From contig JAEWOH010000018.1 of assembly GCA_023460955.1 (NCBI GenBank), positions 62,001 through 126,000 of the forward strand: 64,000 nucleotides of DNA, written 5' to 3'. A program made the translations under genes and the position numbers. Positions 25,125 through 33,140 of this stretch are shown here, one piece after another; positions within the stretch are counted from its first letter, which is position 1; each line of letters opens with the position of its first letter. The notes beneath the pieces are model-generated. The model worked only from the letters and a program-made list of their open reading frames with translations, had not been told where the DNA came from and did not search any database. Source of the DNA: Bacillota bacterium (GTDB taxonomy: Bacteria; Bacillota; Clostridia; Acetivibrionales; DSM-1351).

Positions 25125-25658
25125 ATGAATAAGATTAAAGGTTTGTCAAAAACCAAACTCTTGGTATTAACAGCATTGCTTTTTGCTGTCGCTCTTGTAC
25201 TTTCAGTTGTTGAGAATACTCTGCCCTCTATTAGTTTTTTGATTCCCGTTCCGGGGGTTAAGCTGGGGCTTTCAAATATAGCAGTAATGTATACACTTTT
25301 TTTTCTTGATAAGAAACCCGCCTTTTCAATAGCAATACTCAAGGGTTTGTTTGTGGCCATGACCAGAGGTCCCATTGCAGGTTTGTTGAGTGCAGGCGGG
25401 GGTGTGCTGTCTGTTTTAATAATGGCAATCCTGATATTTATTTTCAAGGACAGAATATCCTATCTGGCTTTAAGCATATTCGGAGCAATAGCTCACAATG
25501 TTGGTCAGTTTATTATAGTATCACTTATATACACAAACGTATATCTATGGGTTTATCTTCCGGTACTTCTGATTTCAGGAGTAATAGCCGGAATTGCAAC
25601 CTCAATTCTTTTAAGATTTATTTTACCTGCCTTTAACAGGTTGGTTTTAAATAAATAA
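25125..25658 (+). CDS. eetB: Gx-transporter / Hpre_diP_synt_I-like membrane protein (EetB-like)
   Basis: 177 residues, five or six hydrophobic segments. The sequence FLIPVPGVKLGLSNIAVMYTLFF and RGPIAGLLSAGGGVLSVLIM matches the Gx transporter family, formerly labelled heptaprenyl diphosphate synthase component I. Its fold resembles ECF-transporter substrate subunits. Pairing with the NusG-domain-II gene is the EetA-EetB arrangement. AAGGAGCTGAC lies upstream of the ATG. It may help pass electrons or flavin across the membrane; the mechanism is unknown. Confidence 0.85.
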   Translation: MNKIKGLSKTKLLVLTALLFAVALVLSVVENTLPSISFLIPVPGVKLGLSNIAVMYTLFFLDKKPAFSIAILKGLFVAMTRGPIAGLLSAGGGVLSVLIMAILIFIFKDRISYLALSIFGAIAHNVGQFIIVSLIYTNVYLWVYLPVLLISGVIAGIATSILLRFILPAFNRLVLNK

Positions 25659-25687
25659 AATAAATATATCTATTTGGAGGAACTACT

Positions 25688-26767
25688 ATGAAGAAATTAT
25701 TATCACTGGTATTGGTTTTAGTTCTTGCTGTAACCTTTGTTACAGGCTGCGGCTCAACTTCAACCGAAACTTCACCATCCAGCACGGCAGCTAGCTCTGA
25801 AGCAAGCACTGCACCAAGCACAACAGCTACAGAACCAAGCACAGATGATGCAGTTAAGACTGGTCTTGCAGTTATATCATCAGTTGCTAAATCAGCTGAT
25901 GCAGGTGAAAAAGACGGATTGGCACAGACTGATTCAGTTGTTGTTGCCGTTACTGTTGACAAGGACGGTAAAATTGTTAAGTGTGCAATTGATACTGCAC
26001 AAACTAAAATTAACTTTTCAAAAGAAGGTAAAATACTTTCCGACCTTAAGGCAGAATACAAATCAAAGCAGGAACTCGGAAATGAATATGGCATGAAAAA
26101 AGCTTCCAAGATCGGCAAGGATTGGTTTGAACAGGCTAATGCATTTGCTGATTATGTATTAGGTAAAACAGTTGCTGAAATCAAGGGTATAGCTGTTAAT
26201 GAAGAAGGCATTCCAACCGATGCTGAATTATCTACTTCTGTTACAGTACATATCACAGATTATGTTACTGCAATAGAAAAGGCTGTTAGCAATGCTAAGG
26301 AATTAGGCGCTAAAGCAAGTGACAAGCTTGGTCTTGCTGCAGTAACAAACATAGCAAAATCAACAGATGCTGGTGAAAAAGAAGGTTTGGCTCAGGCTTA
26401 CTCAAACTATAGTGCAACAACTTTTGATGCTGCAGGTAAAATAACTAGCTGTATCATAGACGCTTCACAATCAAATGTTAATTTCTCAAAAGAAGGTAAA
26501 ATTACTACTGACCTTAAGGCTGAGCTCAAGACAAAGAATGAACTCGGAGATGCTTACGGCATGAAGAAGGCTTCAAAAATAGGTAAGGAATGGTTTGAAC
26601 AGGCTGATGCATTCGCAAAATATGTTGTTGGAAAATCAGTTGATGAAGTTAAGGGTATAGCTGTAACTGAAGGTGTTCCAACAGTTGCTGAATTAACAAG
26701 CGCAGTAACAGTTCACATAACTGACTTTACATCAATGATTGAAAAAGCATCAAAATCTGCTAAATAG
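25688..26767 (+). CDS. pplA: Duplicated-domain surface lipoprotein (PplA-like candidate flavoprotein)
   Basis: 359 residues. A lipobox VTGC (Cys21) is followed by a Ser/Thr/Ala/Pro-rich linker to residue 55. Two homologous domains (about 57-200 and 213-357) share VISSVAKS/VTNIAKS, DAGEKxGLAQ, NFSKEGKI, YGMKKASKIGK and VTVHITD. Listeria PplA is a lipoprotein with two FMN-bearing domains that carries electrons to extracellular acceptors. The next gene is the FMN transferase that would modify it. No canonical DxxSGAT FMNylation motif is present; the nearest are LSTSVT (Thr186) and LTSAVT (Thr341). GGAGG precedes the ATG. Confidence 0.75.
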   Translation: MKKLLSLVLVLVLAVTFVTGCGSTSTETSPSSTAASSEASTAPSTTATEPSTDDAVKTGLAVISSVAKSADAGEKDGLAQTDSVVVAVTVDKDGKIVKCAIDTAQTKINFSKEGKILSDLKAEYKSKQELGNEYGMKKASKIGKDWFEQANAFADYVLGKTVAEIKGIAVNEEGIPTDAELSTSVTVHITDYVTAIEKAVSNAKELGAKASDKLGLAAVTNIAKSTDAGEKEGLAQAYSNYSATTFDAAGKITSCIIDASQSNVNFSKEGKITTDLKAELKTKNELGDAYGMKKASKIGKEWFEQADAFAKYVVGKSVDEVKGIAVTEGVPTVAELTSAVTVHITDFTSMIEKASKSAK

Positions 26768-26828
26768 TTATAAAATCAAGTTAAGTTGTAAAAAATATTA
26801 AAACAATATATTATTAAGTTATTAAACC

Positions 26829-26856
26829 AGAGAGGTAGTTTTTCAGCTACCTCTCT
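26829..26856 (+). other. Stem-loop between lipoprotein and FMN transferase genes
   Basis: Perfect 10-base arms (26829-26838 and 26847-26856) with an 8-base loop but no T-tract. It more likely stabilises or processes the lipoprotein mRNA than terminates transcription. Confidence 0.6.
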
Positions 26857-26876
26857 AACCATATTGAGGTGGTAAT

Positions 26877-27938
26877 TTGTTTAAAAGAATAATTTCTGTA
26901 GTACTAATAGTAGCATTCGCACTAAGTTTAGCATCTTGCGGCAGAACAACTGAAAAGAAACGCTATGAAGCTCAATTTCTGGAATTGTTTGATACAGTAA
27001 CCCAAATTGTAGCCTATACTGACAGCAAAGAGGAATTTACAAAGCAGTCACAATTGATTTATGATACTTTGAAGGAATATCACCAGTTGTATGACATATA
27101 CAATAACTATCCGGGAATTAACAATATTAAGACTATAAATGATAACGCAGGGATAAAGCCTGTAAAAGTGGATAAGAAAATTATAGACCTGCTTCTTTTT
27201 TCGAAGAAGTGGTATAAAAATACAGACGGCAAATTGAATGTTGCTTTAGGGGCAGTTCTTAAAATTTGGCACACTCACAGGGAAGCTGGTCTTGAGGATG
27301 AGGCAAATGCCACGGTACCTGACCTTGTTGAATTGAAGGAAGCTAAAAAACATACCGATATTAACAAGGTCATTATTGACGAAGCTAAATCCACAGTTTT
27401 TCTGGAAGATCCCAAAATGAGTCTTGATGTGGGAGGCGTAGGCAAGGGCTATGCCACTGAACAGGTTTGCTTGTATGCAGCTAAAAACGGGTTTACTAAT
27501 GCTCTAATAAGTGTAGGTGGCAATGTTCGTGCCATCGGCTCAAAAGGTCTGGAGGATGAAGCTTGGAATGTGGGTGTTCAGAACCCTGATAAGGAGAGTG
27601 CTCAGAAAACTCTCGGAATAGTTTACCTTAAGGATATGTCTCTTGTTTCAAGCGGTATTTATGAAAGATACTATGTTGTAAATGGTAAGAGATATCATCA
27701 TATAATTGATCCAGATACGCTTTTTCCTGCTGATAACTATGCTCAGGTAACCATCCTTACAAAGGATTCAGGTGAAGCCGATGCTACTGCAAAGGCAGCA
27801 TTTATTCTTCCCTTTAACAAGGCTCTCGAATATATAAACTCTAAGACAAATACTGAGGCCATGTGGGTATTTAAAGACGGTTCAATCAAATACAGTGACG
27901 GGTTTGAACAATATTTGAAGACTGAAAATAAAAAGTAA
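26877..27938 (+). CDS. fmnB: ApbE-family FAD:protein FMN transferase lipoprotein (FmnB-like)
   Basis: 353 residues from a TTG start with GAGGTGG seven bases upstream. A lipobox LASC (Cys21) places it on the outer face of the membrane. ApbE hallmarks include LDVGGVGKGYATE (about residue 183), a SVGGNVRAIG segment and YHHIIDPDTLFPA. These enzymes attach FMN to a Thr or Ser of target proteins, using FAD and Mg2+. In the electron-transfer locus FmnB flavinylates PplA, which the preceding gene resembles. Confidence 0.9.
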   Translation: MFKRIISVVLIVAFALSLASCGRTTEKKRYEAQFLELFDTVTQIVAYTDSKEEFTKQSQLIYDTLKEYHQLYDIYNNYPGINNIKTINDNAGIKPVKVDKKIIDLLLFSKKWYKNTDGKLNVALGAVLKIWHTHREAGLEDEANATVPDLVELKEAKKHTDINKVIIDEAKSTVFLEDPKMSLDVGGVGKGYATEQVCLYAAKNGFTNALISVGGNVRAIGSKGLEDEAWNVGVQNPDKESAQKTLGIVYLKDMSLVSSGIYERYYVVNGKRYHHIIDPDTLFPADNYAQVTILTKDSGEADATAKAAFILPFNKALEYINSKTNTEAMWVFKDGSIKYSDGFEQYLKTENKK

Positions 27939-27985
27939 GGGGATGACATATACTAAGACATCTTTAAAGAGGAAGGTGTAATCTA

Positions 27986-29239
27986 GTGCAGACTTTTGAA
28001 GAATTATACAATAGGCTGGTAAAAGCAGCAGTCCAAAACCGGGTGGAAGAGGAAGTGGATGAAATCCGCAAACAGGATTTCGACCCTCATCAGCTGGACT
28101 GCCTGCTGCACCCTAAAAATTACGGGCCGGTATGGCGACTGGGCAAATGTGACTGCTGTGATGATGAAGAAGGGAAGAACTGTCCCACAAAGTGCCTTTT
28201 TGAAGCAATTGAAAAAGATGAACAGGGCAATATTTCTATAGATATTGAAAAATGTGTTGGTTGCTCAGGTTGTATTGACAGATGTAAGGCGGAAAAACTG
28301 GTGGGAAGTAAGGATATACTGCCGGTACTGGATACTGTAAATAAAGCAAAAGGACCGGTATATGCAATGATTGCACCTGCATATATTAGCCAGTTCAGTG
28401 AAGAGGTAACACCCGGAAAGCTGAGAAGTGCCTTTAAACGCTTAGGCTTTGCAGGAATGCTTGAGGTTGCTCTTTTTGCAGATATTCTCACTCTTAAAGA
28501 AGCACTTGAATTTGACCGAAAAATTGTGGATGAAAAGGATTTTCTTCTTACAAGCTGCTGCTGCCCAATGTGGATAGCCATGATTAGGAGAGTTTACAGC
28601 CAGTACGTTCCGCATGTACCGGGGTCGGTTTCTCCCATGGTGGCCTGCGGGCGTTCCATAAAGGTGCTTGAGCCGGATGCTGTTACTGTATTTATCGGTC
28701 CCTGTATAGCAAAGAAAGCAGAAGCCCGCGAAAAGGATATAGCCGATGCGGTGGATTTTGTACTTACCTTTCAGGAGGTGCAGGATATATTTGACGCCGC
28801 CGGGATTAATCCGGCTGATTTGGGGGAAGATGAGAGGGATCACTCCTCCAGAGCAGGAAGAATCTATGCGAGGACGGGCGGCGTAAGCGAAGCTGTACAA
28901 AGCACGGTTGAGCGTCTTAATCCACACAGGAAAATAACTGTTAAAGCCCAGCAAGCAGACGGAATGCCCGCCTGTAAGGAACTGCTGACTGCCTTGAAGG
29001 AAGGTAGGATCACTGCAAACTTTTTAGAAGGAATGGGCTGTGTAGGCGGCTGTGTAGGAGGGCCTAAGGCTATATTGGACCGCGGGGAAGGAAGAAAAAA
29101 TGTAATAGCCTATGGCAAGCAGGCTGTTTACCCAACACCCATTGACAATCCTTATGTTATAGATTTGCTGCACCGGTTGGGCTTCGATACAATAGAAAGC
29201 CTGCTGGAGCACAGCGACATCTTCACAAGAGAGTTCTGA
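27986..29239 (+). CDS. [FeFe]-hydrogenase-like protein with two ferredoxin-type clusters
   Basis: 417 residues from a GTG start with AGGAAGGTG upstream. Cys residues 55-70 (CDCC ... C ... C) and 90-100 (CVGCSGCIDRC) can hold two [4Fe-4S] clusters. The H-cluster domain shows TSCCCPMW (189-196), IGPCIAKKAE (237-246) and EGMGCVGGCVGGP (348-360), close to the canonical L1, L2 and L3 motifs. L1 has an extra Cys and L2 has Gly where Met is usual. It may make or consume H2 or act as a sensor. It starts 47 bases after fmnB, so it may share the operon. Confidence 0.85.
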   Translation: MQTFEELYNRLVKAAVQNRVEEEVDEIRKQDFDPHQLDCLLHPKNYGPVWRLGKCDCCDDEEGKNCPTKCLFEAIEKDEQGNISIDIEKCVGCSGCIDRCKAEKLVGSKDILPVLDTVNKAKGPVYAMIAPAYISQFSEEVTPGKLRSAFKRLGFAGMLEVALFADILTLKEALEFDRKIVDEKDFLLTSCCCPMWIAMIRRVYSQYVPHVPGSVSPMVACGRSIKVLEPDAVTVFIGPCIAKKAEAREKDIADAVDFVLTFQEVQDIFDAAGINPADLGEDERDHSSRAGRIYARTGGVSEAVQSTVERLNPHRKITVKAQQADGMPACKELLTALKEGRITANFLEGMGCVGGCVGGPKAILDRGEGRKNVIAYGKQAVYPTPIDNPYVIDLLHRLGFDTIESLLEHSDIFTREF

Positions 29240-29656
29240 CTCAGACGTTATACTTTGTCTATCAGATAGAACTCTCACTATAACCATTACTCCCAGACAA
29301 ATTTTACTCAATGGGTCGTACACAAAGAGCTTACTAGGAATAGTAGTACTTGCAATAATATATTTTACCGTCGCAGTGACTTGACCATCCTGGCCAAGCG
29401 TACTGCTAAAAGTGACGTCCTGTCACTTTTACGGTTAATATAAATTATTGCTCGCTAACAATTCCTGTAAGCTCTTTTATCATACTTCCCATTGAGAAAA
29501 ATTGTCCTCGCGTTATGATTAATTAGTTTCTATTCTGAAAAGAATATCAAGTCTTTTTTCCTCGCTCTGCAGGGCGGTAACGGATTATGGTTAACCGGCA
29601 TATTATGTATGAGGATGCTTTATGCACCCTTAAATTAACAGGAAAGAGTGATTAAT
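29240..29656. other. Gene-free structured intergenic region
   Basis: 417 bases without a credible gene. It contains a folded element at 29367-29435 (separate entry). No tRNA or known riboswitch was recognised. Confidence 0.5.
29367..29435 (+). other. Candidate three-way-junction structure
   Basis: ACCGT (29367-29371) pairs with ACGGT (29431-29435). It encloses hairpin CTTGACCA/TGGCCAAG (29380-29398, one mismatch) and hairpin AAAAGTGAC/GTCACTTTT (29408-29430, perfect). AGTGAC at 29375-29380 could compete for the same GTCACT. It may be the operon terminator (no long T-tract) or a small RNA. Confidence 0.4.
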
Positions 29657-30937
29657 TTGAGAATACATGTAGTACGCCGAGGAGAAAGTATTTACACAAT
29701 TGCGCGGCAATATAATGTTTCACCGCAAAAGATAATATCTGACAATGAGCTATCAAATCCCTCACAGCTGGTAATAGGGCAAACTTTGGTAATTCTTGAA
29801 GGAACCCGGCGTCATGTCGTGGCCCCCGGGCAATCCCTGTATAGCATTGCTGCATTATACAAGGTAAGTGTGGATGAATTACTTGAGGCCAATCCCCAAA
29901 TTACTAATCCTGCCCAGCTATCCGTCGGACAGATAATAGTTATTCCTCCAAGGACTATTAACTTCGGTAATACTGAAGTTAACGGCTATACCTTCCCTAA
30001 TATTGAGCCCGAGGTACTCAGAAAAACCCTGCCCAATCTAACATATCTTAGTATTTTCAGTCATCAGGTAAGACCTGACGGTAGTCTTAAAAACATTAAT
30101 GACGAGCCGCTGATAAGGGCTGCCAGGGCTGCTAGGGTTGCTCCCTTGATGGTTATAACAAATCTGGGAGAGGAAGGTGGCTTTAACAGTGATATAGCTC
30201 ATGCCATTCTTACTAACCAGACAGCTCAGAATACGCTGGTAAACAACGTAATAAGAACCCTGAGAGAGAAAAACTATTATGGCTTGGACATAGACTTTGA
30301 GTATATCTACCCTTATGACAGAGAAAGCTATAACAATTTCCTCAGAAGAATGGTAAATACTCTGAGACCACTCGGCTACACTGTTACAACGGCATTGGCT
30401 CCTAAAACCTCCGCGGGACAGGTGGGTAAGCTTTACGAAGCACATGACTACCCGGTTCATGGAGCTCTTGCAGATCATGTTATACTTATGACCTATGAAT
30501 TCGGCTACACTTATAGCGCTCCTATGGCGGTATCTCCTATACCCGGTATAAGAAGAGTGCTAGAATATGCAGTTACTGCTATCCCCAGAGAAAAAATATT
30601 TATGGGCATATCGAACTACGGTTATGACTGGACTCTGCCCTATCGTCCCGGAACGGCTGCCAGAACTGTAACTAATACCGGTGCTGTGGATTTGGCAAGA
30701 AGAAGAGGTGCTGTAATTCAATATGATCCGGTTTCACAAGCTCCATTTTTCTACTATTACGATGACAGAAGAAGACGTCATGTAGTATGGTTTGAGGATG
30801 CCAGAAGTATGCTCGCAAAATTCACTTTGGCAAATGAGTTCAGACTTGGGGGACTCAGTTACTGGACAATTATGAAGTATTTCCCTCAAAATTGGCTGGT
30901 TCTGAGCAATGTTTATAATATAAGAAAAGTTCTGTAA
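29657..30937 (+). CDS. LysM-LysM-GH18 spore-type peptidoglycan hydrolase (YaaH/SleL-like)
   Basis: 426 residues from TTG 29657, which is about ten bases after AGGAAAG; a GTG at 29648 is nearly adjacent to that site. Two LysM domains (about residues 1-46 and 51-97) begin HVVRRGESIYTIARQY and HVVAPGQSLYSIAALY. A GH18 domain follows, with the YGLDIDFEYIYP catalytic motif (DxDxE type, about residue 215). The architecture matches YaaH/SleL, cortex-fragment N-acetylglucosaminidases of endospores. No signal peptide, as usual for proteins placed on the forespore from the mother cell. It implies a sporulating host. Confidence 0.92.
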   Translation: MRIHVVRRGESIYTIARQYNVSPQKIISDNELSNPSQLVIGQTLVILEGTRRHVVAPGQSLYSIAALYKVSVDELLEANPQITNPAQLSVGQIIVIPPRTINFGNTEVNGYTFPNIEPEVLRKTLPNLTYLSIFSHQVRPDGSLKNINDEPLIRAARAARVAPLMVITNLGEEGGFNSDIAHAILTNQTAQNTLVNNVIRTLREKNYYGLDIDFEYIYPYDRESYNNFLRRMVNTLRPLGYTVTTALAPKTSAGQVGKLYEAHDYPVHGALADHVILMTYEFGYTYSAPMAVSPIPGIRRVLEYAVTAIPREKIFMGISNYGYDWTLPYRPGTAARTVTNTGAVDLARRRGAVIQYDPVSQAPFFYYYDDRRRRHVVWFEDARSMLAKFTLANEFRLGGLSYWTIMKYFPQNWLVLSNVYNIRKVL

Positions 30938-30968
30938 TATTATAAATTTTACCTTTTTCGTAATTTTA

Positions 30969-30997
30969 TTGACATTAGGTTTAGCATGTGTTATTGT
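30969..30997 (+). promoter_or_regulatory. Promoter of arginine decarboxylase gene
   Basis: TTGACA (30969-30974) and TATTGT (30992-30997) with 17-base spacing. The expected leader of about 105 bases carries two small hairpins: AGCCTT/AAGGCT (31038-31056) and AATCCA/TGGATT (31070-31092), the latter ending just before the ribosome site. Confidence 0.55.
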
Positions 30998-31108
30998 CTG
31001 CTTTGGGTAGTTTATATTTATTCATAATTATGTGAAGAGCCTTGTAAAATAAGGCTTTAGGTTGAGGAAAATCCATAGAGTGTATGTGGATTTAGAAAGG
31101 AAGCAGAC

Positions 31109-33028
31109 ATGAACAAACCAGAACTTTTAGGAAGATGGACAAAAGAAAAGTCTGAAGAGCTTTACGGTATTAAAAACTGGGGTAACGGATATTTTTCAGT
31201 TTCAGATAATGGGGAAGTTCTTGTTAACCCGTATAAAGATAATGAATCGGCTGCAGTCAGCCTTATGGATATTATTTCAGGTGTTCGTGAGCGTGGGCTC
31301 GATATGCCTGTACTATTGCGTTTTGAAAATCTTTTGGATTCACAAATCTCTTTTCTGAACAACTCTTTTAATGATGCAATGAAAAAGCTGAATTACAAGG
31401 GGGCTTATAGAGGAGTTTATCCTATAAAGGTAAATCAGCAGCAGCAGGTAGTAGAGGAAGTAACCAAATTTGGGCAGCGCTATCACCATGGACTTGAGGT
31501 CGGAAGTAAGGCTGAATTGGTTGCAGCGTTGTCAGTTATTAAGGACAAAGAAGCCTGCCTCATCTGTAATGGGTACAAGGACGAGGAGTTTATCGATCTT
31601 GGACTGTATGCTGTTAAGATGGGTTTCAAATGTTTCTTCGTTATTGAAATTCCGGGAGAACTGGAAATAGTAATGGAGAGATCAAAGGCGTTGGGAATAA
31701 AGCCTAATATAGGAATCAGAATAAAGCTTTCTGCAAAGGCGGGAGGACATTGGACTGAGTCAGGCGGAGACAGAAGCATATTTGGTCTTAACATGTCTCA
31801 GGTCATAGCAATGGTGGACGAGCTTAAGGAAAAGAATATGCTGGATTCTCTTAAACTTCTCCATTACCACCTGGGTTCCCAAATCCCCAATATTCGAGAT
31901 ATACGTTCTGCAGTTCTTGAAGCGGCACGTGTATATGCCGAGCTTGTCAAAGAAGGTGCTCCTATGGGTTACCTGGATTTGGGCGGCGGACTGGCAGTTG
32001 ACTATGATGGTTCAAATACAAACTATACCTGCAGTCGTAACTACACAGTTGAAGAATACTGTACAGATATAGTCGAGGCAGTTATGACTACGCTTGACTC
32101 AAGTGATGTTCCACATCCGATAATTGTAACCGAGTCAGGCAGGACAACAGTTGCTTATTATTCTGTGCTGCTTTTTAATGTACTGGACGTGGAGAAATTT
32201 GAGGAGCATGACATCCCCGACAAGCTTGATGAAAACACTTCAGACCAAATCAAAAATTTGTATGATGTTAATAAAAACATTACACTAAAAAATATTCAGG
32301 AATGTTACAATGATGCTCTTTATTATCGTGATGAAATCCGAGATATGTTCAAACACGGCAGATTGAGCCTCAGAGAACGTGCTTTTTCTGAGAAGATATT
32401 CTGGAACACTATAAACCAGATAGCAAAGGAAAAGATGAAGCTGAAGAATGCACCACCTGACCTGGAGGATATAGAAAGTGCAATTGCCGATATTTATTAT
32501 TGCAATTTTTCTGTATTTCAATCTATTCCTGACAGCTGGGCAATTGATCAATTGTTTCCAATAATGCCGCTGCACAGGTTGTTGGAGCTGCCTAAGAGAA
32601 ATGCGGTAATTGCCGATATTACCTGTGACTGTGACGGAAAGATTGATCATTTTATAGACCTTCATGATGTTAGAAATACCTTACCCTTACATGAGTTAAA
32701 ATCAGGTGAGGACTACTATCTTGGAGTATTCCTTGTGGGTGCTTATCAGGAGACTCTTGGAGACCTTCACAACCTGTTTGGTGATACAAATGTAGTAAGT
32801 GTCAGGATAAATGGAGACGGCACTTATGATCTGGTAAAGGAAATACATGGTGACAGCGTTTCTGATGTGCTCTCATATGTAGAATTTGATCCCAAGGATA
32901 TGCTGGTAAGCTTCCGTGAGAAGGCAGAACAGGCAATTCACGATGGACTTATAAGTGCAAGTGAACGCCCTGAGATAATGAGGGCGTATGATAATGGCCT
33001 TCGAGGCTATACGTATTATGAGAGGTAA
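31109..33028 (+). CDS. speA: Biosynthetic arginine decarboxylase (SpeA, alanine-racemase fold)
   Basis: 639 residues, the usual length of SpeA. The PLP lysine lies in GVYPIKVNQQ near residue 108. The glycine-rich phosphate-binding stretch YLDLGGGLAVDYDG is near 295. The family-specific C-terminal part includes AVIADITCDCDGKIDHF. It converts L-arginine to agmatine and CO2, the first step from arginine to putrescine. GAAAGGAAG precedes the ATG. Carboxynorspermidine synthase and decarboxylase genes lie 6-8 kb downstream. No agmatinase is seen in the window. Confidence 0.95.
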   Translation: MNKPELLGRWTKEKSEELYGIKNWGNGYFSVSDNGEVLVNPYKDNESAAVSLMDIISGVRERGLDMPVLLRFENLLDSQISFLNNSFNDAMKKLNYKGAYRGVYPIKVNQQQQVVEEVTKFGQRYHHGLEVGSKAELVAALSVIKDKEACLICNGYKDEEFIDLGLYAVKMGFKCFFVIEIPGELEIVMERSKALGIKPNIGIRIKLSAKAGGHWTESGGDRSIFGLNMSQVIAMVDELKEKNMLDSLKLLHYHLGSQIPNIRDIRSAVLEAARVYAELVKEGAPMGYLDLGGGLAVDYDGSNTNYTCSRNYTVEEYCTDIVEAVMTTLDSSDVPHPIIVTESGRTTVAYYSVLLFNVLDVEKFEEHDIPDKLDENTSDQIKNLYDVNKNITLKNIQECYNDALYYRDEIRDMFKHGRLSLRERAFSEKIFWNTINQIAKEKMKLKNAPPDLEDIESAIADIYYCNFSVFQSIPDSWAIDQLFPIMPLHRLLELPKRNAVIADITCDCDGKIDHFIDLHDVRNTLPLHELKSGEDYYLGVFLVGAYQETLGDLHNLFGDTNVVSVRINGDGTYDLVKEIHGDSVSDVLSYVEFDPKDMLVSFREKAEQAIHDGLISASERPEIMRAYDNGLRGYTYYER

Positions 33029-33080
33029 GACTAATATTTTATTGGTATTGTTATAATAATTAAAAAGAATATAATTTAGT

Positions 33081-33110
33081 AAAGGCAGCCGCAGAACGGC
33101 TGCCTTTATT
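33081..33110 (+). terminator. Intrinsic terminator of speA
   Basis: Perfect 11-base arms (33081-33091 and 33097-33107) with a five-base loop. The T content sits in the right arm, TTTATT. With A-rich bases on the left it may also serve the convergent gene. Confidence 0.8.
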
Positions 33111-33140
33111 GATTGTATAGATAATTAAAAGGCTTAAAAT

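Noticed and set aside
26829..26856. Terminator between pplA and fmnB
   Set aside because: The hairpin has no T-tract, so it is listed as a stem-loop and the operon is not split here.
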